Below are positions 48,822 to 58,051 of a DNA stretch of 64,000 bases, one piece after another. The stretch is from Amorphoplanes friuliensis DSM 7358 (GTDB lineage Bacteria > Actinomycetota > Actinomycetes > Mycobacteriales > Micromonosporaceae). The first letter of the stretch is position 1. Every line of letters begins with the position of its first letter. The position numbers and the translations under genes are program-made. The stretch spans positions 9,082,001-9,146,000 of the forward strand of contig NC_022657.1 of the NCBI RefSeq assembly GCF_000494755.1, read 5' to 3'. Below the pieces are notes generated by a model, which was given only the letters and a program-made list of their open reading frames with translations, had not been told where the DNA came from and ran no database searches.

Positions 48822-49394
48822 ATGCCTGGTCAGGTCGGTGCCATCGCCAACGAGCGGGACGGTCTGCTCGCGTACCTCACCCAGATGCGGTACGTGCTCA
48901 GGCTCACGGCGTACGGGCTCAGTCCGGAGCAGCTCCGCGCGGCGCCGACGGCCAGCGAGCTCACGGTCGGCGGACTGATCAAGCACTGCTCGTCGACCGA
49001 GGAGGGCTGGATCGACACGGTCCGCCGCGAGCCCCGCGAGGTGGACTACAACGCCTACGCCAAGAACTTCGTGCTCGAGGACGGCGAGACGATCGACGAC
49101 GTCTTCGCCGACTACGACCGGGTGGCCGCCCGGACGGAGAAGACCATCGCGGAGATCGCCGACCTCGGCCAGGACGTGCCGGTCGACCACTCGATGCCGT
49201 GGAACCCGAAGGACCTGGACAACTGGTCGGTGCGCTGGGTACTGCTGCACCTGATCCAGGAGACGGCCCGGCACGCCGGGCACGCCGACATCATCCGCGA
49301 GGCCGTCGACGGCGGTACGGCGTACCCGCTGATGGCCGCGGCCGAGGGCTGGCCCGAGTCGCCGTGGATGAAGCCCTGGAAGCCCGCCGTCTAG
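48822..49394 (+). CDS. DinB-fold (DUF664-type) protein
   Basis: A 190-residue four-helix-bundle protein of the DinB/mycothiol-dependent enzyme superfamily. The metal-ligand His residues fit GGLIKHCSSTEEGW and HLIQETARHAGHADIIRE. It could be a thiol S-transferase; the exact role is unknown. AGGAGA lies before the ATG. The stop codon overlaps the mtnA stop on the other strand within CTAG. Confidence 0.9.
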   Translation: MPGQVGAIANERDGLLAYLTQMRYVLRLTAYGLSPEQLRAAPTASELTVGGLIKHCSSTEEGWIDTVRREPREVDYNAYAKNFVLEDGETIDDVFADYDRVAARTEKTIAEIADLGQDVPVDHSMPWNPKDLDNWSVRWVLLHLIQETARHAGHADIIREAVDGGTAYPLMAAAEGWPESPWMKPWKPAV

Positions 49395-50353
49395 AGCTTC
49401 TCGCCGCGGTCGAGGCGGATCACCCGCTGGTCCGTCACGATCGCGGTGACCAGGTCGTGCGGTGTCACGTCGAAGGCCGGGTTCACCGCGTGCGAATAGC
49501 CGGTGATCTCGGCCGCGCCCCGGTCCTCGATCTCGACCGCGTCGCCGTCCGGTGTCTCCAGGTCCACTGTCGACTCGGGGGCGACCACGACAAACGGCAG
49601 TCCGGCCCGGCGCGCGCCGAGGGCGTGGGCGTAACTGCCGATCTTGTTGATCACGTCGCCGTTCGCGCAGATCCGGTCGGCGCCCAGGATCACGGCGTCG
49701 GCCTCACCCCGGGCCAGCAGGAACGGCCCGGCCGAGTCGACCGCCACGCGGAAGTCGATCCCCGCCTCGCCGAGCTCCCAGGCGGTCAGCCGCGCACCCT
49801 GCAGCAGCGGCCGGGTCTCACTGGCGATCACACCCGCGAGCGCGCCCCGGCGGTGCAGCTCGGTGACCACGCCGAGCGCCGTACCCCCGGTCACGGCCGC
49901 AAGCCCGCCGGTGTTGCAGTGGGTCAGCAGCCGGGGGCGTTCGCCGCACAGCTCGACCATCAGGTCGGCGCCGAGGATGGCCATCGCGGCCGAGGCCGCG
50001 ATCTCCTCGTCGCGCACGGCGCACGCCTCGGCCAGCACCGCCTCCGGACCGGCCGGGATCAGGGCCGCGACCCGGCGAGCTCCGCGGGCGAGGTTCACGG
50101 CCGTGGGACGGGCGTGTTCCACGGCGTGCACCGCGTCGGCCAGCCCTCGCTCGTCGCCGGTGAACTGCCGGGCGGCCAGCGCCACACCGAACGCGCCGGC
50201 CACACCGAGCGCGGGTGCACCCCGGACAGCCAGGGACCGGATCGCCGCGACCAGGTCGGCCACCTCGGTGAGCTTCAGAATCCTCAGCTCACCCGGCAAC
50301 GCCGTCTGGTCGATGATCTCGATGGCACCGTCAGCCCAGTCGATCGTCCGCAT
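49391..50353 (-). CDS. mtnA: Methylthioribose-1-phosphate isomerase
   Basis: Isomerises 5-methylthioribose 1-phosphate to the ribulose form in methionine salvage. The 320-residue protein has RGAPALGVAGAFG, the catalytic Cys in THCNTGGLA, the Asp in GADRICANGDVINKIGSY and the C-terminal DVTP. The ATG at 50353 is 6 nt after TAAGGT. No other mtn gene is in the window. Confidence 0.95.
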   Translation of the reverse strand: MRTIDWADGAIEIIDQTALPGELRILKLTEVADLVAAIRSLAVRGAPALGVAGAFGVALAARQFTGDERGLADAVHAVEHARPTAVNLARGARRVAALIPAGPEAVLAEACAVRDEEIAASAAMAILGADLMVELCGERPRLLTHCNTGGLAAVTGGTALGVVTELHRRGALAGVIASETRPLLQGARLTAWELGEAGIDFRVAVDSAGPFLLARGEADAVILGADRICANGDVINKIGSYAHALGARRAGLPFVVVAPESTVDLETPDGDAVEIEDRGAAEITGYSHAVNPAFDVTPHDLVTAIVTDQRVIRLDRGEKL

Positions 50354-50359
50354 GCGCCG

Positions 50360-50419
50360 ACCTTAATCCGGCACGGCCCGGCAACCTCGTTCCCCGCGGT
50401 GCCGGAATCGATCTAGTCT
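50360..50419. promoter_or_regulatory. Divergent leaderless promoters of mtnA and the PHP gene
   Basis: Minus strand: TAAGGT (50365-50360), 6 nt before the mtnA ATG. Plus strand: TAGTCT (50414-50419), 6 nt before the ATG at 50426. Confidence 0.5.
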
Positions 50420-50425
50420 GACGGC

Positions 50426-51502
50426 ATGGCATCCCGTGATCCGGTCGCTGACCTGCGGCGCATCGCCTTCCTGCTGGAACGCGCAAACGAGGCGACGTAC
50501 CGCGTGAAGGCGTTCCGGTCCGCGGCCGCGACCGTCGCCGCCCTGCCCGCGGCGGAGTTGCGGGAGCGTGTGGAGGCGGGCACCCTGGCCAAGCTCCAGG
50601 GTGTCGGCGACGTCACCGCGCGCTGCGTGACCGAGTCGCTGAACGGCGAGGAGCCGGCCTACCTGCGTCGCGTCGAGTCCACGGAAGGCACCGACCTCCA
50701 GGGTGCGGCGGCCGCTCTGCGCGAGGCCCTGCGCGGTGACTGCCACGCGCATTCGGACTGGTCGGACGGTGGTTCGCCGATCGAGGAGATGGCCCTCGCC
50801 GCCGTCGAGCTGGGCCACGAATATCTGGTGCTCACCGACCACTCACCCCGGCTGACGGTCGCCAACGGCCTGACTGCCGCACGCCTGCGCAAGCAACTCG
50901 ACCATGTGGCCAAAGTGAACGACGCCCTGCCCGAGGGCTTCCGCATCCTCACCGGCATCGAGGTCGACATCCTCGCGGACGGCTCGCTCGACCAGGAGGA
51001 CGAGCTGCTGGCCCGGCTGGACGTGGTGGTCGGCTCGGTGCACAGCAACCTGCGCGACGACTCGGCCAAGATGACCCGGCGGATGCTGGCCGCGATCGCC
51101 AACCCGCACCTCGACATCCTCGGGCACCTCACCGGGCGGAAGGTCTCCGCGAGCGGCGCCGGCGACAAGGGACACCGCGCCGGCCGCACCCGGCCGCCGA
51201 GCGACTTCGACGTGAAGAAGGTGCTGGCCGCGTGTGCCGAGCACGGCAAGGCAGTGGAGATCAACTCTCGGCCGGACCGTCTCGACCCGCCGAAACGGAT
51301 GCTCACCGTGGCCGTCGAGGCCGGCTGCCTCTTCAGCATCGACACCGACGCGCACGCCCCGGGCCAGCTCGACTGGCAGCGCTTCGGGTGCGAGCGGGCG
51401 GCGCTCTGCGGCGTACCGGTGGATCGGGTGGTGAATGCCTGGCCGGCCGACCGCCTGCTGGAGTGGACCGCTGGGCACGCGCCGGGGAATCAGGAGCAGT
51501 AG
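50426..51502 (+). CDS. PHP-domain phosphoesterase with helix-hairpin-helix N-terminus
   Basis: A 358-residue protein built like the ends of a family X DNA polymerase without the polymerase domain. The N-terminal part (RRIAFLLERANEATYRVKAF, LAKLQGVGDVTA) is a Pol-beta-like DNA-binding helical domain with a helix-hairpin-helix. The PHP domain has the metal ligands HAHSDWSDG, LTDHSPR, GIEVDIL, VGSVHSNL and IDTDAHAP, so it looks active. A role in DNA repair is likely by homology. Confidence 0.88.
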   Translation: MASRDPVADLRRIAFLLERANEATYRVKAFRSAAATVAALPAAELRERVEAGTLAKLQGVGDVTARCVTESLNGEEPAYLRRVESTEGTDLQGAAAALREALRGDCHAHSDWSDGGSPIEEMALAAVELGHEYLVLTDHSPRLTVANGLTAARLRKQLDHVAKVNDALPEGFRILTGIEVDILADGSLDQEDELLARLDVVVGSVHSNLRDDSAKMTRRMLAAIANPHLDILGHLTGRKVSASGAGDKGHRAGRTRPPSDFDVKKVLAACAEHGKAVEINSRPDRLDPPKRMLTVAVEAGCLFSIDTDAHAPGQLDWQRFGCERAALCGVPVDRVVNAWPADRLLEWTAGHAPGNQEQ

Positions 51503-51505
51503 TGT
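51500..51505 (+). promoter_or_regulatory. -10 box of the DUF885 gene overlapping the PHP stop codon
   Basis: TAGTGT starts with the PHP stop codon TAG and lies 6 nt before the GTG at 51512. Confidence 0.45.
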
Positions 51506-51511
51506 CGGCCC

Positions 51512-53182
51512 GTGGGACAGATTGATGACCTCGCGAACCGGTACGTCGACGAGTGGACGCCGCTCAATCCGGCCGGCGCCACCTTCATCGGGGTGCCCGA
51601 CCACGACGACAAACTCGACGACCTGTCGCCGGAGGGTTTCGAGGCGCACGCCGAGCTGACCCGGCGCACCCTGGCGGAGCTGGATCCGGTCGAGCCGGAG
51701 ACCGAGCGCGAGAACGTCGCCAAGGACGCGATGATGGAACGCCTCGGCCTCGAGCTCGCCCGGCTCGACGCCGGTGACGTGGCCAGCGGTCTCAACGTGA
51801 TCTCCAGCCCGGTGCACGAGCTGCGCATGGTCTTCGACCTCATGCCGACGCAGGGCGAGCAGGCGGTCGCCAACATCTCGGCCCGCCTCGCGGCCTTCCC
51901 GCACGCTCTCGACCAATACCGGCGGACGCTGCTCGACCAGGCCGCCAAGGGCAACGTCAGCGCGAGCGTGCAGATGGTCGAGGTCGCCGAGCAGTGCGCG
52001 GCCTGGACCGATCCGAACCGTGACAACTTCTTCCACCGCCTCGCCGACGGGCTCACCGCCGACGGAGCCCTCGCGACGGAGCTGCAGCGCAATGCCGCTG
52101 CCGCGACCGCCGCGACCGCGGGCTTCGGTGACTTCCTGCGTACGGAGCTGGCCCCGCTCGGCCGCGAGAAGCAGGCCGCGGGTGAGGAGCTGTACTCCCG
52201 CGCCTCGCAGTACTTCCTCGGTGCCCGCGTCGACCAGGCCGAGACGTACGCGTGGGGTTTCGAGGAGCTGGCCCGGCTCGAGCGGGAGATGCGCATCGTC
52301 GCCGCGGAGATCGCCGGCCCGGGCGCGAGCGTCGACCAGGCGGTGGCGGTGCTCGACGCCGACCCCGCCCGGCGCATCCCGGGTAAAGAGGCATTTCGCG
52401 ACTGGATGCAGGCGCTGGCCGACAAGGCGGTGTCCGAGCTCAACGGCACCCACTTCGACATCCCGGACCCCGTCCGCGCCATCGAGTGCTGCCTCTCGCC
52501 GACCAGCGACGGCGCCATCTACTACACCGCACCGAGCGAGGACTTCAGCCGCCCGGGCCGGATGTGGTGGGCTGTTCCCGAGGGGCAGACGGAGTTCTCC
52601 ACCTGGCGTGAGGTGACCACCGTCTATCACGAGGGTGTGCCCGGCCATCACCTGCAGATCGGGCAGACGATCTACCGCGCCGAGCTGCTCAACCGCTGGC
52701 AGCGGCTGCTCTGCTTCTGCTCGGGCCACAGCGAGGGCTGGGCCCTGTACGCCGAGCGCCTGATGGACGACCTCGGTTATCTCGCCGACCCGGGCGACCG
52801 GCTCGGGATGCTCGACGGTCAGGCGCTGCGGGCCAGCCGGGTGATCGTGGACATCGGCATGCACCTGGAGCTGGAGATTCCCCGCGACAACCCGTTCGGC
52901 TTCCACCCCGGTGAGCGCTGGACGCCCGAGCTGGGCTGGGAGTTCCTGCGGGCGCACACCCGGATGGACGAGGAGGTGCTGCGCTTCGAGTGGAAGCGGT
53001 ACCTCGGCTGGCCGGGGCAGGCACCGTCCTACAAGATCGGCGAGCGCATCTGGTTGCAGGCCCGGGACGACGCCCGGGCCCGTCAGGGTGCCGATTTTGA
53101 CCTCAAGACGTTCCACCGCACCGCGCTCGATCTTGGAGCCCTGGGTCTCGATCCGCTCCGTAAGGCCCTCGACCGCCTCTGA
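51512..53182 (+). CDS. DUF885 family protein, probable zinc peptidase
   Basis: A 556-residue soluble protein of the DUF885 family. The zinc-site motif is YHEGVPGHHLQIG (HExxPGHH), with the downstream EGWALYAERLMDDLG as second conserved block, both intact. There is no signal peptide, so it is probably an intracellular peptidase. The GTG at 51512 has its own possible -10 box within the upstream stop codon. A strong terminator follows. Confidence 0.9.
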   Translation: MGQIDDLANRYVDEWTPLNPAGATFIGVPDHDDKLDDLSPEGFEAHAELTRRTLAELDPVEPETERENVAKDAMMERLGLELARLDAGDVASGLNVISSPVHELRMVFDLMPTQGEQAVANISARLAAFPHALDQYRRTLLDQAAKGNVSASVQMVEVAEQCAAWTDPNRDNFFHRLADGLTADGALATELQRNAAAATAATAGFGDFLRTELAPLGREKQAAGEELYSRASQYFLGARVDQAETYAWGFEELARLEREMRIVAAEIAGPGASVDQAVAVLDADPARRIPGKEAFRDWMQALADKAVSELNGTHFDIPDPVRAIECCLSPTSDGAIYYTAPSEDFSRPGRMWWAVPEGQTEFSTWREVTTVYHEGVPGHHLQIGQTIYRAELLNRWQRLLCFCSGHSEGWALYAERLMDDLGYLADPGDRLGMLDGQALRASRVIVDIGMHLELEIPRDNPFGFHPGERWTPELGWEFLRAHTRMDEEVLRFEWKRYLGWPGQAPSYKIGERIWLQARDDARARQGADFDLKTFHRTALDLGALGLDPLRKALDRL

Positions 53183-53205
53183 GCGCTCGATCCGCCCTGG
53201 TCAGA

Positions 53206-53238
53206 ACAGCCCGCCCGGCCCTCCGCCGGGCGGGCTGT
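53206..53238 (+). terminator. Terminator after the DUF885 gene
   Basis: A perfect 14-bp stem ACAGCCCGCCCGGC/GCCGGGCGGGCTGT (53206-53219 with 53225-53238). Confidence 0.8.
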
Positions 53239-53677
53239 CTCATGAATTCGTCCGCATCGCGAGACGGACAGCGTGTCCGTCTCATTACTCTGCGTGTCAT
53301 TTTAGCGCTACGTAATGTGTTCGTTACCAAACGGTGATGATGCGGGACGGCGCCGCACTATTCCATTGTGGAACGCTCTCAGTGACACCGAAGGCCGCCA
53401 ATTCGGCTCGGAGAAGCGCTGGCCGCGCTTGCCGCCCAATACTCGTGAGTAATACGAAACTTTGCGTTCCGGCGCTGCTGGGGGCCGGTCTCGCCGACCT
53501 CGTACAACCACTCCGGCCGCTAGGCGTATCCCCCGATCAGCCGAGACAACTCTGACCCTTGGAAAGGGGTCGCATGATTATTTCTCGGATAGATTGACCC
53601 GGATCGGTGCGCCCGCTCGGCTACGGAGGGTAGCCGCCAAAACGGTCTATCGCGGATGCATGGCGGAGGAATTGGCA
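53239..53677 (+). promoter_or_regulatory. AT-richer upstream region of the conservon, with inverted repeats
   Basis: This 440-bp stretch holds no convincing gene. It contains a perfect 10-bp inverted repeat GAGACGGACA/TGTCCGTCTC (53261-53270, 53274-53283), the palindrome TAGCGCTA, and TACTC/GAGTA around GT (53440-53451). It is the likely control region of the following operon. A TAGATT near 53590 could be a -10 box. Confidence 0.45.
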
Positions 53678-54820
53678 ATGTCAGTCTCGGTGGACAACCG
53701 GCGAACCCGTACGCGTCCTGCGCTCACGGCTGTTTTGACGGTCTTGATACTCGTCCCGGCGGCGATCCTTTTCGCCCGCGTCTGGGGCACCATCTCCGAC
53801 GAGCGGGACAGCGCGAAGCGCGAGAAGCAGGGCGTGGAGTACATCTCCGCCCTGGCCCCCCTGGTCAGCGCGCTGGCCGAGGCGCAGTCCTCGGCGCTGG
53901 CGGGTGTCTCGGCCGCGCCGGGCTCGCTGACGGCCGCGGTCAACGGCGTCGCCGCCGTCGACCAGCGCCTCGGTGAGGACCTGAGCACGCGCGAACGCTG
54001 GACCGGTCTGCGGCAGAAGATCGAACAGCTGCCGAAGGTGACGGGCAGCCCACTGATCGTCTTCCAGGCGCACGTCGAGGTCACCGACCTCTCGCTCGCC
54101 CTCTACAGCGCCGTGCGCAACAACTCCGAGCTCGTGCGCGACCCCGACAACGACATCTCGCACCTCCAGCAGGCCGTCGCGATCGACCTGCCGGCCGCGG
54201 TCGTGCAGGTCAGCCGCATGGGCGACCTCAGCCAGCTGGTCGCCAAGGGCAACGCGCAGCTGCAGTCGGTGCTCGGCCCGCAGTTCGGCGCCGCCGTGCA
54301 GTCGGTCAACCTCGCGGTCAACAGCCTCACCGACAACCTCCAGTCCGCGGTCGACGACACCAACAGCACGACGCTCAGTGGCAACCTCGTGAGCGGCCTG
54401 GACTCGTTCCGCCGCGGGGTCGAGTCGCTGACCCGTGGCGCCAACCTCGGTGGCGTGCCGAACACCGCGACCATGGCCACGGCGCAGAGCCAGCTGCAGG
54501 TCTCGCTGTCGAACCTGTCCGGCATCGTCTCCCGCGAGATGACGGCCCTGCTCGACGACCGGCTCGACGACCTCGACACCCAGACGCTGGTGGCGCTGGC
54601 CGCGGCCGGCGCTGCGGTCCTGCTCACGATCGCCGCGGTGATCGTGCCGCTGACCGGCCGCCGGCGCCGCAGCACCGGCACCCGGCCGGGCGAGAGCACC
54701 CGGGACATGACCGTGGGCCCCACCGGCTCCGACCCCGGCCGGCGTGACCTCGGCGCCCCGGCGCCGGCGTACGGCGAGGCCAACCCGACACGGCGGGAGC
54801 GATCCGGTGCTCTTCGGTAG
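53678..54820 (+). CDS. Membrane sensor-like protein preceding the conservon kinase
   Basis: A 380-residue protein: short basic N-terminus, one span at about residues 16-36 (ALTAVLTVLILVPAAILFA), a helical extracytoplasmic domain of about 270 residues, a second span (LAAAGAAVLLTIAAVIVPLTG) and a short cytoplasmic tail without output domain. The plan mirrors the input half of the kinase that follows, so it may be a co-sensor; this is inference. GGAGGA lies 7 nt before the ATG at 53678, preferred over the ATG at 53660. It overlaps the kinase start by 14 bp. Confidence 0.78.
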   Translation: MSVSVDNRRTRTRPALTAVLTVLILVPAAILFARVWGTISDERDSAKREKQGVEYISALAPLVSALAEAQSSALAGVSAAPGSLTAAVNGVAAVDQRLGEDLSTRERWTGLRQKIEQLPKVTGSPLIVFQAHVEVTDLSLALYSAVRNNSELVRDPDNDISHLQQAVAIDLPAAVVQVSRMGDLSQLVAKGNAQLQSVLGPQFGAAVQSVNLAVNSLTDNLQSAVDDTNSTTLSGNLVSGLDSFRRGVESLTRGANLGGVPNTATMATAQSQLQVSLSNLSGIVSREMTALLDDRLDDLDTQTLVALAAAGAAVLLTIAAVIVPLTGRRRRSTGTRPGESTRDMTVGPTGSDPGRRDLGAPAPAYGEANPTRRERSGALR

Positions 54821-57584
54821 GTTCCGCATCCTCGGCAAGCTCACGCTGCTGGTCCTCGTGCCCCTGATCGGTGTCATCGCCCTCGCGGTGCCGATCGTCG
54901 TCAACCGCGTCGACGCCGCCCGCGACGCCCAGAAGACGTCCGACGCGGTCGAGCTGGCTACGCAGGTCGGTTCGGCGGTGCAGGAGCTCCAGGAGGAGCG
55001 TCTGCTCTCCGTCGGCTACCTCTTCGGCCTGGTCCAGGCGCCGGAGCTCGTCGTGCAGAGCGCCCGGGCGACCGACCGCATCACCGGCCTGAAGCACCTC
55101 GACCAGCCGATCTCTGCTGGTCTCCGCGCCGCGGTCGACGACCTCAAGAAGCTCGACAGCACCCGGGCCGGCGTCATCAACCGGACCATCCGGCCCGACC
55201 TGATCGTCACCGAGTTCACCGCGGTGATCACGCCGATCATCAACGCTCTCGCGCTGGCCCAGAACGCCGACCTGACCACCTCGTCGGGCCGGCAGATCTA
55301 CGCCCTCGAGCAGGCCCTACGCAGTGACGACATGATCAGCCAGGCGTCGGGTTACCTGACCAGCGCCGTGGTCACCAAGAACGCCGGCCTGGTCGGTCTC
55401 TTCTACTCCACGCTGGTGCAGCTCCAGCTGATCATCATCAACGCGCAGCCGTACTTCACGGACACCCAGTACAAGCTCTACCTGGGTGCCCAGGAGGCGT
55501 TCGCGTCCCGCGTCGGCAACCGCTTCCTGACCGAGGCGGCGACCAACCCGGAATCGGCCGTCAAGCTGCTCAACATCCAGACGCTGTTCCCGTCCCTGCG
55601 GTCCGTCATCGTGCTCGGTGGCTTCGTGGAGAAGCGGGTCGCCGCGGACGTGGACGTCGCCGTGACCCGGAACCGCGACAGCGCCCTGCGCACCGCCGGT
55701 TACGTCGGTGGTGGCGCGCTGGTCCTGCTGCTGCTGGTGATCGCGTTGTCGCTGCTGATGGCCCGGGCGGTCGCCCGCCCGCTGCGCCGCCTGACGTTCT
55801 CCGCCGACCGCATCGCCCGTGCCGCCGAGGCCGAGCTCGAAAGAGTGGCCGACGACGACGCCGAACACGCCCGGCCGATCCGCCTCGACCCCGTCGACGT
55901 GCAGGCCCGCGACGAGATCGGTGACCTCGCCCGCGCCTTCGACCGGGTGCAGACCACCGCGGCCCGGCTGGTGGAACGCCAGGTCCTCGGCCGCCGCAAC
56001 GTCGCCCAGATGTTCGGTCACGTCGGCCGGCGCACCCAGAACCTCGTCGGCCGCCAGCTGGCCCTGATCGACAACCTGGAACGCCGCGAGACCGACAGTG
56101 ACCGCCTGCGGGAGCTGTACCGCCTCGACCACATGTCCAGCCGTCTCCGCCGGAACGCGTCCAGCCTGGTCGTGCTCTCCGGTGCCGTCGGTGCGAACGA
56201 CCACATGGCGCCGCTGGCGCTGTCCGACGTCGTCCGCCTCGCCCTCGGTGAGATCGAGGACTACACCCGCGTCGACGTCGACGTGCCCGAGGAGATCGTG
56301 GTCGTGCCGGCCGTCCTGGCCGACCTGACCCTGCTGCTCGCCGAGCTGATGGAGAACGCGACGTCGTTCTCCCCGCCGCATACCCGCGTCACGGTCACCG
56401 CCGCGGAGCTGCGTGGCGGCGCCCGCCTCGCGATCATCGACCAGGGCCTCGGACTGGCGCCCGAGCGCCTCGCCGAGGAGAACGCCCGGCTGACCCGCCG
56501 CGAGCGCCTCGACCTCGCGCCCAGTGAGGTGCTCGGCCTCTTCGTGGTCGGCCGCCTCGCCCGGCGGCACGGCATCGAGGTCACCCTCACGGACACTCCC
56601 GAAGGTGGTGTCACGGCCTGGATCGACCTGGGCCCGGCCCACCTGGTGGCACCCCGCGAGCCGCTGCCGGGCATGCCCGCCGGTCCGATCCACGCGACCG
56701 TGCCCAGCCACCACACCGAGTTCACGCCGCTGATCGCCGGCACGTCCGGCCGGTCGGTGCCGGGCAGCGCCCAGCCGTTCGACGCGAACGTCCTGCACCG
56801 GGCCACGAAGACCCTCGAGGCCGGCCGGTCCTGGAACGCGTTCGCACCCGTCCGCGCCGGAACGCCGGCACTGGAAGCGGGCCCGAGCAGCTACCACGAG
56901 CAGCAGCCGGCCTACGAGGTCCCAGCTGCTTACGACACCGGTACGCCGGTGGCCGGGCGCTTCCCGGCGGCCCCCGAGCTGCCGTCGGCCGGCCGGTACA
57001 CCGAACCCGAGCCGCCGATGGTCGTCGAAGGACCCATCGTCATGTCGGCGCCCCCGGACGCCATCCAGATCCCGCACCAGCGGACCGCGCCGGAGGCGTA
57101 CCAGCGTCCGCCGCAGCCGCAGCGGTTCGAGGCGCCTGTGCCGCCCAATCCGGTGCCGCAGCAGCGTACGAGCCCGGAGACGCGCAACGGCTCTCCTTCC
57201 GGCCCGCTGCGCCGCCGCGTGCCGGGCAACCAGCTTCCGGTCGAGACCGGACCCAAGCTGCCCGCGACGCCGCCCACCTCGGACGACGCGCTGGCCGCAC
57301 GGGAGGCGTTCGACGCCTTCGAGGCGGGGGTGTCCCGCGCCCAGTGGGACGTCATCGAGCAGGACATGTCCTCGCCGCCCGCCGCCGGACATCCGCCGCT
57401 GACGCGCCGGGTTCCGGGTGCCACCCTGCCGGTCACCGATCCCCCGATGAACCCGGTACCGGTGGCCTCGCCGGCCCAGCCCCTCGACCCGGAAGCCGCC
57501 CGGGCCTCGATGGAGCAGTTCGAGTTCGGCGTCGCCCGCGCCTTGAGTGAAACGCAGCCACTACCAGAGGGACAACCGCGATGA
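54807..57584 (+). CDS. Conservon sensor histidine kinase (CvnA type)
   Basis: A 925-residue membrane kinase. The first span (LLVLVPLIGVIALAVPIVV) is followed by an extracytoplasmic nitrate/nitrite-sensing-type helical domain (motif LQEERLLSVGYL), a second span, HAMP, a helical dimer region (RLDHMSSRLRRNASSLVVLSG) and an ATPase domain (N-box LAELMENATSFSPP, G1 IDQGLGL, G2 GLFVVGRLARRHG). A long Pro-rich tail of about 280 residues follows. The GTG start has GGGAG 7 nt upstream and overlaps the preceding gene. In other actinomycetes it works with the next three proteins as a membrane G-protein-like complex. Confidence 0.92.
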   Translation: MLFGRFRILGKLTLLVLVPLIGVIALAVPIVVNRVDAARDAQKTSDAVELATQVGSAVQELQEERLLSVGYLFGLVQAPELVVQSARATDRITGLKHLDQPISAGLRAAVDDLKKLDSTRAGVINRTIRPDLIVTEFTAVITPIINALALAQNADLTTSSGRQIYALEQALRSDDMISQASGYLTSAVVTKNAGLVGLFYSTLVQLQLIIINAQPYFTDTQYKLYLGAQEAFASRVGNRFLTEAATNPESAVKLLNIQTLFPSLRSVIVLGGFVEKRVAADVDVAVTRNRDSALRTAGYVGGGALVLLLLVIALSLLMARAVARPLRRLTFSADRIARAAEAELERVADDDAEHARPIRLDPVDVQARDEIGDLARAFDRVQTTAARLVERQVLGRRNVAQMFGHVGRRTQNLVGRQLALIDNLERRETDSDRLRELYRLDHMSSRLRRNASSLVVLSGAVGANDHMAPLALSDVVRLALGEIEDYTRVDVDVPEEIVVVPAVLADLTLLLAELMENATSFSPPHTRVTVTAAELRGGARLAIIDQGLGLAPERLAEENARLTRRERLDLAPSEVLGLFVVGRLARRHGIEVTLTDTPEGGVTAWIDLGPAHLVAPREPLPGMPAGPIHATVPSHHTEFTPLIAGTSGRSVPGSAQPFDANVLHRATKTLEAGRSWNAFAPVRAGTPALEAGPSSYHEQQPAYEVPAAYDTGTPVAGRFPAAPELPSAGRYTEPEPPMVVEGPIVMSAPPDAIQIPHQRTAPEAYQRPPQPQRFEAPVPPNPVPQQRTSPETRNGSPSGPLRRRVPGNQLPVETGPKLPATPPTSDDALAAREAFDAFEAGVSRAQWDVIEQDMSSPPAAGHPPLTRRVPGATLPVTDPPMNPVPVASPAQPLDPEAARASMEQFEFGVARALSETQPLPEGQPR

Positions 57585-58051
57585 CTTCCCCCTACTCCAC
57601 CGACACCGGCAACGGTCGCGACTACGCGCAGTCTCAGCTGAGCGCGGAGGCGAAGACCTTCAACTGGCTGCTGGACTCGTTCACGTCCGGCACCGCGGGA
57701 GTTGTCGAAGCGATCGCCGTCTCCTCCGACGGTCTGCTGATGGCCATGTCCGCGATCAAGGACCGGCCCAACGCCGAGCGCCTCGCGGCGGTCGTCTCGG
57801 GTCTGACCAGCCTCTCCGGCGGCGCCGCCAGCTGGTACAACCTGGGCAGCCTCAACCGCGTCATCATCGACATGGCCGACGGGTACCTGCTGGTGACCGC
57901 GATCAGCGCCGGCTCCGTGCTCGGTGTCATCGCCGACCGGACGGCCAACCTCGGCACCCTGGCGTACGAGATGACGCTCTTCGCCACGCGCGCCGGTGGC
58001 GCCCTCAGTCCGCGCCTCATCGCTGAATTGAAGAACGCCGTCCAGCAGTGA
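57581..58051 (+). CDS. Roadblock/LC7 domain protein (CvnB type)
   Basis: A 156-residue roadblock protein (FNWLLDSFTSGTAGVVEAIAVSSDGLLMAMS), which in conservons acts as the GTPase-activating or scaffold partner of the small GTPase. The ATG overlaps the kinase stop by 4 nt (ATGA). Confidence 0.93.
   Translation: MTSPYSTDTGNGRDYAQSQLSAEAKTFNWLLDSFTSGTAGVVEAIAVSSDGLLMAMSAIKDRPNAERLAAVVSGLTSLSGGAASWYNLGSLNRVIIDMADGYLLVTAISAGSVLGVIADRTANLGTLAYEMTLFATRAGGALSPRLIAELKNAVQQ

Noticed and set aside
50426..51502. Complete family X DNA polymerase
   Set aside because: The polymerase palm and finger regions are missing; only the helix-hairpin-helix N-terminus and the PHP domain are present.
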